The position numbers and the translations under genes are program-made. From a virus, in the IMG/VR virus record IMGVR_UViG_3300029448_000183, positions 1 through 34,132 of that record: a stretch of DNA of 34,132 nt. One strand, written 5' to 3'. Positions 8,977 to 18,100 of the stretch are shown here, piece by piece (the stretch's first letter is position 1; each line of letters begins with the position of its first letter). The notes under the pieces were generated by a model. That model worked only from the letters and a program-made list of their open reading frames with translations, ran no database searches and was not told the DNA's origin.

Positions 8977-9402
8977 TTAAGATACGGTTACCGTCCAAGT
9001 GATTGTCATGGCATCGTTTGCGCCTTTGTTTACAACGGCGAAAACTGTACGGCACAACATCGTCCCGCCCGAAGAAGCATTAAAGACACCGGCTTCGACA
9101 ATAGACCCGGTGCCAGTACCGGGGGAGAATGTGGCGACGTAAACTATTTGATTGTTAGTTACAGTGGTACTGGTCAGTGCGGCACGCGCAGCTTCTGTCC
9201 CAAGCGCAGTATCTCCTTTGGCTGCCGCTGTAGAACTAGTACCTATCGACATGTGAGACATCACGGTAGCCGTCGCATCTTTCATCCGACTTGCTACGTA
9301 TTCCTTGCCGCTTGTGACAACTAGGTTCGGGACTTCCTTTACGACTTCGCCGTTGATGGCGATCGCAAGGCGACCTCTCATTTCTAGCACATCTGAAAGC
9401 AT
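8977..9402 (-). CDS. Small tail/baseplate structural protein
   Basis: A 141-aa protein of a widespread phage pattern: NLVVTSGKEYVASRMKD, then MSHMSIGTSSTAAAKGDTALGTEAARAAL, then YVATFSPGTGTGSIVEAGVFNASSGGTMLCRTVF and the ending ITWTVTVS. Such proteins are found in tail-fibre operons of many phages and are taken as structural, often fibre-network or baseplate components. AGGAG stands 7 nt before the ATG. It lies between a repeat-rich tail protein and the C1q-headed fibre, so it may link the fibre to the tail. No enzymatic motif is visible. Confidence 0.75.
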   Translation of the reverse strand: MLSDVLEMRGRLAIAINGEVVKEVPNLVVTSGKEYVASRMKDATATVMSHMSIGTSSTAAAKGDTALGTEAARAALTSTTVTNNQIVYVATFSPGTGTGSIVEAGVFNASSGGTMLCRTVFAVVNKGANDAMTITWTVTVS

Positions 9403-9412
9403 TCGTTTGCTC

Positions 9413-10063
9413 CTATGAGTTCAAAGTAAACGTGTTCAGCACGTTCTTGTTGATTACCGAGCGAGCGCCCGATATGAGTTGGATAGACACGCTCTCAGAC
9501 ATTGGTACGAAATCTGTGAGTTGCTTTTCTATGGACATAGCATGAAGTTCGGACACCGAAAAGACGTTTGTCTTGGTGGCTTGGGTATCCTTTATAAACC
9601 CGTCAACATCGACGAAGTCATCTAAAGTAAAGGCATCACCTAGTGACTTGGATATAGTGCTCGCAAGCTGTTCTGTGATTGAAGTGACATCGGACTCGTT
9701 GACAGGTATCGGCGGATATACTTGGGCGGTAAGTTCATCCGACATAGACAGGCTGTCTGAGAATGAACGGTTGTACGTTACTGCCCTAGACAGAACGTCA
9801 GACATACCGAAGCTGTCTGCCAAATATCTATTAAGGGTGTCTGGGTCGAGCTCAGCGAACGCTTCTAATTGAATTGCACTGATTGCCGCCGTCGGAAACA
9901 CTGAGTGGGTAATTGCATTAGCAAACTGGGCCGACACAGATGCTTGAACATCGGCATAGCCAATCGAAGAACGTATGTCCTTTGCTGTAATAGAAACCTG
10001 CAGGTCGGTGCTATCGACCGATGCTGCAACTTCAGCAAATGCTATACGTATCTTCGCCGTCAT
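9413..10063 (-). CDS. Repeat-containing tail protein (SFxMSD-type repeats)
   Basis: A 216-aa acidic, Ser/Asp-rich protein. Degenerate repeats of the form aromatic/Leu-x-Met/Leu-Ser/Asp-Asp/Glu recur from the middle on: DSFGMSDVLSRAV, DSLSMSDELTAQV, DAFTLDDFVDVDG, DFVPMSESVSIQL, each spaced 15-25 residues. Similar repeats occur in tail proteins of marine phages. The ATG overlaps the upstream stop by one base (TAATG), indicating translational coupling with the BppU-like gene. Probably an elongated structural protein of the tail periphery. No closer assignment is supported. Confidence 0.7.
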   Translation of the reverse strand: MTAKIRIAFAEVAASVDSTDLQVSITAKDIRSSIGYADVQASVSAQFANAITHSVFPTAAISAIQLEAFAELDPDTLNRYLADSFGMSDVLSRAVTYNRSFSDSLSMSDELTAQVYPPIPVNESDVTSITEQLASTISKSLGDAFTLDDFVDVDGFIKDTQATKTNVFSVSELHAMSIEKQLTDFVPMSESVSIQLISGARSVINKNVLNTFTLNS

Positions 10064-10437
10064 TAGTCAAAGTCACCTCGTACCTTCAACTTAATGAGGT
10101 CGTAAACAGTCTGGATACCTCCACCAGAAAAGGTGATTTCAATCTCACCTTCATAGGTTCCTTCACTGGCGAGAGTGCCAGTGGGGAAATTAGTTGCGAC
10201 CTGACCAGCGCCGGCGTTCGTTACTGAACATGTAAGGGTGGACGATACAGTTGAAGAGCCTACCTCACGTAAACGCAATCTGACCGTTGCACCTGTCAGA
10301 TCAATAGGTGCCCAAGTGGCGCTATTGTTCTCGTCCAACACCTGACCGCCAGCAGCGGTGTTGCTGTCTTTAAGGGTCAAAGTCAGCTCTGGTAATGTGT
10401 CGCCAGCAACCAATTTAAGTGTTTCGCTGTATGCCAT
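10063..10437 (-). CDS. BppU-like Ig-fold tail protein
   Basis: A 124-aa all-beta protein with the pattern of the N-terminal domain of lactococcal phage baseplate protein BppU: LVAGDTLPELTLTLKDSN, PIDLTGATVRLRLRE, then GAGQVATNFPTGTLASEGTYEGEIEITFSGG. Known: this Ig-like domain attaches receptor-binding proteins to the baseplate. AAAGG lies 7 nt upstream of the ATG. It follows the holin gene by three bases and opens the tail-fibre section. Probably a small adaptor joining fibres to the tail. Family membership is judged by eye. Confidence 0.72.
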   Translation of the reverse strand: MAYSETLKLVAGDTLPELTLTLKDSNTAAGGQVLDENNSATWAPIDLTGATVRLRLREVGSSTVSSTLTCSVTNAGAGQVATNFPTGTLASEGTYEGEIEITFSGGGIQTVYDLIKLKVRGDFD

Positions 10438-10440
10438 GAT

Positions 10441-10878
10441 CTAGCCTTTGTTCTTCACACGATTCTTCATCGTTTCCATAAGACCTCGTCGTGCGAATGC
10501 AAAGCTGACTGCAGCGCCTACAAAGGTCAGATACCAATCTGGTACGTTTTCAAGGTTTTGAAAACCCTCATAGACGTAGTGCGCCATGTTGGGTACAAAC
10601 GCCATGATCAAAGGGATAGACACGATTAAGGTCCAGTACTCGTCTTTCCAACTATCCTTGCTATTCTCAACAAGAATGCGCTCCCAGTTCTGATCATGCT
10701 CTTGAGCAGAGGCTGCCATCTGCACAAGTGCAGTTGCCTTTGCTTCGGCGATACGGGCCTCGGACTGGATCATGGTGAGCTTCATCTGCAGCTCAGCTTT
10801 CTTGATCTCCTGCCTACGCTCCAGGAAACCGCCGATGATGGAGCCGAGTGGGCCAATAAGTGAGTTAAACCAGGCCAT
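10441..10878 (-). CDS. Holin, GTA three-TM type
   Basis: The start is set at the ATG at 10878, which has AAGGA nine bases upstream and begins MAWFNSLIGPLGSIIGGFLERR. An upstream in-frame start would overlap the preceding gene. The product has 145 residues: a hydrophobic N-terminal segment (4-18), a charged, Ala/Glu-rich coiled-coil-like stretch (20-75), then two membrane helices (about 82-98, TLIVSIPLIMAFVPN, and about 116-131, WYLTFVGAAVSFAFAR). The motif KDEYWTLIVSIPLIMAF and the basic C-terminus match the 3TM holin family described for gene transfer agent release. Role: oligomerises in the inner membrane and lets the endolysin reach peptidoglycan. The M15 peptidase and another small membrane protein are encoded just upstream. 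Confidence 0.82.
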   Translation of the reverse strand: MAWFNSLIGPLGSIIGGFLERRQEIKKAELQMKLTMIQSEARIAEAKATALVQMAASAQEHDQNWERILVENSKDSWKDEYWTLIVSIPLIMAFVPNMAHYVYEGFQNLENVPDWYLTFVGAAVSFAFARRGLMETMKNRVKNKG

Positions 10879-10883
10879 GTGAA

Positions 10884-11066
10884 TTAATCCTTTTTGTTGT
10901 TTAGCAGCCAGTCCATATGCTTGTTCCACAATACATAAAGCTGCTCAACCTTCTTCTCTAACTGCGACGTCCTCTCATCCTGAGCCGCGTGTCTCTGCGC
11001 TGTGTAGAACACCAACGCTGTAAACGCTGTTATTTGTGGCCACCAACTCTGGGCAAAGTCTTCCAT
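10884..11066 (-). CDS. Small membrane protein in lysis cassette
   Basis: The start is taken as the ATG at 11066, overlapping the peptidase stop as TGATG, with GGAG 6 nt upstream. A TTG one codon earlier is possible. The 60-aa product has an N-terminal hydrophobic helix (about 9-26, WPQITAFTALVFYTAQRH) and a charged coiled-coil-like C-terminal part (QDERTSQLEKKVEQLYVLWNKHMDW). The N-in, C-out layout with a periplasmic coil resembles an inner-membrane spanin or antiholin. Its place between endolysin and holin supports a lysis role. No second spanin partner or lipobox is visible, so the spanin reading is tentative. Confidence 0.72.
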   Translation of the reverse strand: MEDFAQSWWPQITAFTALVFYTAQRHAAQDERTSQLEKKVEQLYVLWNKHMDWLLNNKKD

Positions 11067-11437
11067 CAATAACTCCAGATAGTTGGCCGATTTGCATCGG
11101 TCGAGATATCCAGGTGGATAAAACGTGAGTCTCCTTTTTGTGCGACACCGATCCCTGTAAAACCTAGCTCAAGTGCTAATGAGATTAGTTTTAGTGCGTC
11201 CGCACCCCGGACGCCGATATCTGCAGCAATACCTTCCGCATGTTTACCGGGCTTCGTTTTGCGTGCCTCGATGGGATGTTCCGGCGATCTATAACCACTA
11301 TTGATAGGCATGGGTTTACCGAACTTATCTCGAAGATCCTGCAGTTTCTGCATGAACTCAGGGCGCATTTTGTTTTCGCCGCTGTGTTTGCAGTCAAACT
11401 CATGAGGTTCGAAATTCTTGTAATCGAGCCAGTTCAC
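11066..11437 (-). CDS. Endolysin: M15-type D-Ala-D-Ala carboxypeptidase/L,D-endopeptidase
   Basis: The 123-aa product has the peptidase M15_3 pattern: SGYRSPEHPIEA (47-58), zinc-ligand motif HAEGIAADI with His66 and Asp73, and RFIHLDIS with the third ligand His108 and nearby Asp110. Length matches single-domain phage enzymes. It cleaves peptide cross-links in peptidoglycan. No signal peptide is present, so release depends on the holin encoded 0.2 kb downstream. The start is GTG at 11437, preceded by a near-perfect AGGAGG 8 nt upstream. The GTG shares its first base with the preceding TAG stop. Confidence 0.9.
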   Translation of the reverse strand: MNWLDYKNFEPHEFDCKHSGENKMRPEFMQKLQDLRDKFGKPMPINSGYRSPEHPIEARKTKPGKHAEGIAADIGVRGADALKLISLALELGFTGIGVAQKGDSRFIHLDISTDANRPTIWSY

Positions 11438-11832
11438 TACCGATACCTCCTAGTCTTTTTCGCTATACGTTTAGGCTGTGACGAAAACTGTTTACCCTTT
11501 TTCATGTCTGCCCGTTTCTTTCTTGTAGTAGCGGCATATTCTTTTTTCGACAATGATTCTCTTGCCTTCTTAGGGAGGTATCTTTCCCCCGTAGCTTTAG
11601 ACCCTTGCGTACTGTTCTTGCCTGATTTTGTGCCCCAATCTTCCTTAGTCCATTTCGAAAGTGATTTCTGCGCTTTCGTCTTGCTACCGCTATAACCGCC
11701 CCCCGACTTTTTATATCGCTGTGTGGCGAGCTGTGCTTTGCGTGCTGACCATTGGCCAGCTTTGCCACCTTTGGAGCCAGCCTTAACAGACGAGACAATA
11801 CGCTTCCATTTAGCTTCGTCAGTACGTGCCAT
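11437..11832 (-). CDS. Very basic small protein, DUF5872/DUF6321-like (KWTKEDW family)
   Basis: A 131-aa protein rich in Lys, Arg, Ser and Gly. The N-terminal motif KWKRIVSSVKAGSKGGKAGQWSARKAQLATQRYKKSGGGY is followed by SLSKWTKEDWGTKSGKN and then by GERYLPKKARESLSKKEYAATTRKKR. This arrangement is familiar from short proteins of unknown function in marine phages and, as I recall, in algal giant viruses. The exact Pfam number is from memory and uncertain. It directly follows the stop of another basic protein. Strong positive charge suggests nucleic-acid binding or DNA condensation in the capsid, but nothing in the sequence proves it. Confidence 0.8.
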   Translation of the reverse strand: MARTDEAKWKRIVSSVKAGSKGGKAGQWSARKAQLATQRYKKSGGGYSGSKTKAQKSLSKWTKEDWGTKSGKNSTQGSKATGERYLPKKARESLSKKEYAATTRKKRADMKKGKQFSSQPKRIAKKTRRYR

Positions 11833-12120
11833 CTACCACTTAACCTTATCTGCCCAGTAGGCCGCTGACATCTTGCCCTTAGCGATGTTGCGCCCGTGGC
11901 GAGCCTTGAAAGACGCACGTTTCTTCTTCATGCGATCCGACTCGCCGGCCTTGGGCTTGCCTGCAGTCTTGGCACCTTGCTCACCAAAGCGTATGGTTTT
12001 CACCTTGTCACCTTCCTTGGCGACAACCACATGTGACTTCTTTGGGTGACTCGGTGTTCGTTTGGGTTTGTTGAAACCGGATACACCTGCACGAGCAAGT
12101 CTAGGATCTTTTTTTCTCAA
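11833..12120 (-). CDS. Basic small protein of marine-phage type
   Basis: A 95-aa Lys/Arg-rich protein containing DPRLARAGVSGFNKPKRTPSHPKKSHVVVAKEGDKVKTIRFGEQG and ending RASFKARHGRNIAKGKMSAAYWADKVKW. This pattern recurs in cyanophages and other marine phages, with unknown function. The KARHxxNIxKGKxSAAYWxxKVKW ending is its signature. The start codon appears to be TTG (12120), followed at once by a run of Lys codons. GGAG lies 6 nt upstream, inside a small inverted repeat (12122-12136). Gene and family pattern are convincing. Function is open: DNA binding or an injected host-takeover role are guesses. Confidence 0.8.
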   Translation of the reverse strand: MRKKDPRLARAGVSGFNKPKRTPSHPKKSHVVVAKEGDKVKTIRFGEQGAKTAGKPKAGESDRMKKKRASFKARHGRNIAKGKMSAAYWADKVKW

Positions 12121-12121
12121 A

Positions 12122-12136
12122 ATTAGCTCCGCTAAT
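12122..12136. promoter_or_regulatory. Inverted repeat enclosing the ribosome-binding site of the 95-aa gene
   Basis: ATTAGC-TCC-GCTAAT on the plus strand. On the minus-strand transcript the centre and first arm base form GGAG, the Shine-Dalgarno for the TTG start at 12120. The 6-bp stem ends two bases before the giant gene's stop codon. A loop-embedded SD could tie translation of this gene to ribosomes clearing the end of the upstream gene. The arms resemble those of the palindromes at 5539 and 26957. Confidence 0.4.
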
Positions 12137-12137
12137 A

Positions 12138-15100
12138 TTACTGGATATTGTTTAGCACAGGAACAACTCTTTTGGCATCCCCATCAAAAACAAAGTCATC
12201 GAACATGTCGAATGCCGGAATGTTCGCTGTGAATGGTGCCGCCAGACCTTCATATGGGATAGCAGCTACGGTACCAACTGCGATCGAAGCGGGACCGAAT
12301 ATCCCTGAGCGATCTAGGATTTCCCAAGTGTATTCGCCACCATCCATATAGTTAGATTTAAATGTATACGGGGTTGCTTCGGAGAACGGTATGACAAGCT
12401 GCATGAGATACTTCTGCAGCTCACGCAGTTCTAATCCCATCATGGTCAGCGGGAACAACGTCGCGCCCAACATTATTGCCGGCATCGCGGCGTCTATCAT
12501 TGAACCGCCCTCAAGCCTCCGGGCTTTAGTTTCGTTGTAAACGCCACTAAGAACCGTTTTACCGAACGCGTATAGGTAAGACTTCAGGTGGAACAGAAGC
12601 TGGAAGTATGGGTTATTTGCCCATGAGGGACGGGTTGATGAATCCGGCCTAACTACTGATTCCTCAGCAAACCGCGCAATACCAGCAGCTACCTTCTTAC
12701 CAGCCTCAGTATCCATGTCCTGGTCAGAGGCTATCCAGTTGTTAACCTCCTCCCGTGTCAGGCCGAGCTCTTCTAGATAACGCTGTTCACGAGCCCCAAA
12801 ACCATCTTTTTGAGCTGTACTAATAATGAACTCGCGGCCCATACCAACTGCGAACGTACGCACAAAACGTGTGTACATAGTTAGGCCGGTATATCGGAAG
12901 AAATACATGTTGGCCCGGCGAGCCCAGCCATCCACCTGATCTTGTTCACCTAGCCCAATAAAGGCGTTTTCCATAGCTTCGCTTTGGACAACACCGACTG
13001 ATTCAGCAAACCTCCGCAACTCTGGTCCTGAGAAAGCCTCTTTTGCGACCGTTAATGCGTTCATTACGTTGCCGAACTCTTTACTCCTCGTAGCAATACC
13101 TGCGAAGTCGGTAGTCGACCCTACAGTTGCTAGCAGGAGTGTGGTGAAAACGGTGCTTACAAGGCCAACACTGTTAGCGCGGCGCATATTCTTACCAACA
13201 GAAACCTTGCCCAACATAGCGTGGATTGTGGTTTCAATTTCTGAATGAAACTCTTCGGGGATGTCCAACATCAACCCGGCGACCCTTGCATACCCACCCC
13301 TACGTTCAAACTCCACTTTGCGAGTTAGCGCATTTATATAGTTAATAAAGGCCACTCTTGGATCTAGGATAAATCCACTATCTCTAAGCGCCTCGGTAGA
13401 TACACCATCCAACGTACGTTGTAGCGATGGACTGCTGCCCGGGCTCAAGCGTGCCTTACGTGAAACAGTGTCCCAGTGTTCTTCTAATTTCGCCTGTATT
13501 GTTTCACTATCTGAACTGCTGTCCATCTCGTACAGCGGCGCGTTCAACAAATTATTCGGATACCTGTCTCGTAGAGCTTGTACCAAGTCTATCAAATCAA
13601 ACCCGTTAGACGGGTCGATAGCAGCCGAAATGATTTCGTTGAACTTATTGCGATCACCTGATTTGGAGGACCTATAATATTTTGCTAAGCCGAGCTGGCC
13701 AAGCGGCGAGTCATCAAACCTTGTATCGGTTATCTCGGGGTCACCGTCTGGTACATCAATCTCCTCAATATTGTTATTGAGGATATTGTCTCGCACATCC
13801 ATAGCGGCTTCTTGTGACATCCCATTGTCGACCAGGAACTGAACAAACTCATCTGGGCGGTCAGCTATCTGGGAGGTATCAATAGAACGAGGGAAGTAAT
13901 CTTTGCGTTTTCTAACTGCATAGATGATCTTGCCATCCTTACCAATTGTGTATGCGTGCGCCTCCTCTAAGAGGGCACGAATGGCTAAAGCATCTTTAGC
14001 AGCCTGTGTTGTTTCACCGCGCAACTGCTCACTTGTAATCAGCTCATTTTCTGCAAGCAAAAATGCATTTACGACACGTTCTGACTCAAACGCTTTATCA
14101 GGCGATGTGGAATCGAGACCAAAAATATCCCCGAACTTTTTTAGAAACTTACTGTTTTCTAAAGTGGCAGCTGTCAGAAATCCGAGCTCCCCGCCAGAGC
14201 CAGTCGTTTTATGGAATAGATCTGCTAGGTTTTTGCCGGCAGGCCCATGCTTCGCGTTCCGAAGGAAATCGTCAGCTGTTAACGCATACTTTGTGAAGGC
14301 CCGAGACGCACCACTATTATTCAAAATACCCTTGGCCGTATTGGTGATGCCGGCGAGAGTTTTTCTCGGCATCTTCTTACTGACATCTGATATGAGATCT
14401 TTTATTACGACCGACTGTAAAACCGTCTCAGTCTTCACAGTGTTGTTTTTATTAGCTTCGACTACGCCATCCATATAAGTCTTAAACACAGCGTTCTCGT
14501 CGAGCCGGTTACCTAGCGCTTTGTTAACTTGTTTAAAAAAGTTTTTAAGTTTTCGAGCAATCGCTTTGAAATAGTCTCGTGCCTCTTTTGATCCTTGCGC
14601 AGTTAACTTAGTGTTTTGAGCGCTTTTATAGACGTTGGCCGCAACTTGGTCGGCATACCATTCTTCAAAGCCGCGCACGTCTAGAGTGTATTGTGATGGA
14701 CTTTGTTCACCCTTCTTTTGTACATCGTCGAGATAGGCTTTCCAAAGTTTGGATTTGAGCCCGGGGTCGGCTTTGATCTTGGCGAACTCTTGTTGGAAAA
14801 GGTGGTGCCCTAATTCGTGAGCAACAATCGCGGCCACCTCTGCATCAGGGAGTTTTCCTGACTCTGATCTACTACCATCACTTATATCAAGGTCACGTAT
14901 AACGATGATGCTTTGCCTGCCGTTCGATACATAACGGCCTTTGACTGGGTTCTTACCCTTTGTCATAGCATCAATGGTTTCACTCAGGTCGCTGACCAAA
15001 CTTGGGTCATAATCTTTTACAGATCTCTTCAACTCCGAAACAGTGATGATCTCAACTGGGCTAACAAGACCCAGTCTTTTGGACGCCATGCCAATGATTC

Positions 15101-18100
15101 TCGAAGTCAGGTTACCAACTGAACCTTTTACGGTGATGGAAACTGGTTCGACCAGACCCCGAGGCCCAACCCCACGTCGAGGTTGGAATTTAGGCGCGGT
15201 ACGTCCTTTAGGCTTTTCAATATCAACCCCACCTTCAATGGACAGACGTGTCCACAAAAACGGAGTGTTATATTCGTCGGGGTCAACTTCCTGATAAACG
15301 GGTTCGAACACAACTTTTCGTGACCCAGGTCCCGCATCTTGTTTAACATTGTATTCTTCTATTGCTTCCCCCATTGGGGCAGTTAAGGATGTTCCGCGTA
15401 ACCGATCTGCTTTTGGAACCGTAACGTTAGTCTTCCGGCTTTTTACAATACGTAAAACTCTTGTATCAGTATCAGAGGGCATATCCTCAATTAAAAAATA
15501 CAACCTGTTTCTAGGCTTAACAGCGTTCTGTCGCTGGACAGCGTGGACCAGCTTAACTAGGCCAGCTATGTTGAGCTCGTCCACATACTCGGTGTAATTA
15601 TCTCGTACCTCTTGTGGGAGAGATTTAGTGAGTTCATCTAGGCGATTGATCAGTCGATTTCGGTGCTCTCTCTGCTCATCGCTAAGTTTGTCCTTGTAAT
15701 CAGGTCTGATATAAAAAGTTCTGCGCCTGTTATAGATCTTCTGCGTAGCTCTCTCTGCGGCCCGGTCATATTGCTCACCGGCCATATCCCCAGCTTTTAT
15801 AGCGGCTTCAGCAGGCTGCCGCAGACCGTCCTCGTCGCCTTCAATCTCCTGTTCAATATCATCAGGATCGACAGTGTTTTGGACATTGTGGTCCTTGTAA
15901 CTTTGCCTAGCTGACCGTTTCAATTCCTGAAGATCTTGGTAGCGGAACTCTTGCGCTAACACTGCGTTAACCTCGCTTGGTGTAGTGCCCTCTTTCTGTA
16001 GCTCTTTCCTCCTCCGGTTCTTATTGCTGTTAAACATATTTTCTGCCCGGGCCTCAGCGTCTTCCATACCCTTAACATCAGAACGTGCTTTTGCATCAGC
16101 CAGATCTGCTGCGGCAGGGCGTGGATCAGGTGTTTCGTAAAATACGTCCCACACAGATAAACCATCAGCAACAATTTCGGTTTTCAAAGCTTTCATGACA
16201 GCCGGCGTAAAGATCGAGGCTGTCGCAAGCTCACTTAGGGCGGCTCCATATTCGGCTTCTGTTATGTCCCCATTTACGAGCTCCTCATACAGAGTGCTTA
16301 TCTCGTAAAAGGCAAGATTTGCTAGGTCGACATCGCCTCTTGGTGTAGCGATCGTTATTTTAAAACCGTCCGCATACAACTCTTTAATAGCTGTAAACAG
16401 CCCCTGTCTTATAACCTGAGCCTGAGTCAGGCCCTCACCGACAAGTGCTTGATCAGTTGCAATGTTTAACTTGCGGCCCTCACCGGCAAGAACCCCCAAA
16501 CCTGTTACGGCTCTCCTGCCGTTTCCTTCTGGCTTACCTGTAAGCCGTTGCTCCATCTTTAGGGGAGTACCCGACTTAGTTTCACCACCATATTGAGCTG
16601 GTATCGTAAGAGTGAATTCACCTTTAGCGTCTGCACGGTTATCCATGCCACGCACTTGAGTCAGAACATTCCGTATAAAGCGTTCAGTCTTCTGAGCGAA
16701 AGTATTATCACTCTCCTCGAACTCCATGATCTCTATACGACCATCGTCTGAAAACCTCAGACTGTAGCTCTTAGTATTATTTTGGGACTCCTCAACAAGT
16801 TCGCGGAAACGCTTCATTGCTGACAACGTCATGAACTCTTTGAAGTCCTCTAAGCTTGCAGACGTCTGATTAAATTCTTCACCTTCCGCTAACTCCTGAT
16901 TATCTAGGATCTGTTTGGTGGTGCGATAGTCCTTATTAAACTGGACCTTCTCTTTAGGCTTGAGGGGATATTGCCCATCATTGATCTGATACGAAGCAGG
17001 TTCACCTTGTGAGGTCTGTGCCACCACAGCTTCTGGCGCATCGAACTCGTTCATACCCATTGATATCTCAGGTTGATCAGCTCTGGTTTCGTCCGCCTCC
17101 ACCCGGTTTTTGGACGCGTTATATTCGTCTACAGCTCCCAACATGGCTGCGCCCATAGCAGTTTCATTGGTTGGAGGTTCAAAGCCTATCGCGACTTCTT
17201 CTTCTACAGATTCCTGAAACGGGCTCGCCGGAAGTGGGGGCTCACTTAAAGGTGTGTCATCTCTTTCAGGTCGGGTTATGGATGGACCCCGTGAAGTTCG
17301 GGCCAAGCGTAATGCACGGTCCTTTTTCCCATCGGGATCAACTGCGTTAAGAACCTTAATCAGTTCCGCTTTGGGGAAGTTAGCTTGGTAATATTGCGCC
17401 TCTGCAATATAGGCTTCTATCCCGGCAATAAGGGTGCGGAAACCTTCAGGGGCATTCTCCTTCTGCTCTAACAGATAGGCTCGCAACCCACGCCCACGCT
17501 CAGAACGATCGTTAAGAAACGTGTTGATTATCGACAACACGTCTGGTGTCAGGTGACGAGTTGGGTCTGGGGCAGGTGTAGGTGTAGGTGCTGGAGTAGG
17601 AGCGGGCGCAGGCGTAGGTTCAGGTGCAGGTGCAGTTTCATTTCTCATATCACGAGTGATATTAGGCGTAGGCGTCTCGGGCTGCTTTGGCTGCTTTGGC
17701 TGCTTTGGCTGCTTTGGCTCTGATTGTTTTTCACTATCAAGCCGCTGTTTACGCCGGCTTAAGACTTCTTCTGGTGAAAACAACTCTATTTGCTGGCCGG
17801 GGAGCGCAACGCTTTGTGCCGCTTGTTCAGCTGCCAACTGCCCAGCCTCATTGGTCACTTCTTCGCTGACTACGCTGCCGTCAGGATTACGAACCTGTAC
17901 AACTCGATCACCATCTACAGGTTTGGTGCCGCTATAACCAAGCACTGTTGTTAAGGATTCGTCGCTAGCGCCGGCAGCAATAACCTCTTCAACAATGTTT
18001 CGGCTTTTGGAAATAATCGTGCCGCGACCGGGGATCATTGCACCCACAATGCCACCGCCTAAATCCACCACCTGGTTAGGTTCGGCATTTTCCATAGCAG

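Noticed and set aside
11502-11918. Overlapping 138-codon minus-strand frame in the basic-protein region
   Set aside because: It is an out-of-frame shadow of the 131-aa gene, which has recognisable conserved motifs.
17574-17719. Short repeats as a CRISPR-like array
   Set aside because: They are in-frame tandem repeats without spacers that encode Pro-rich linkers.
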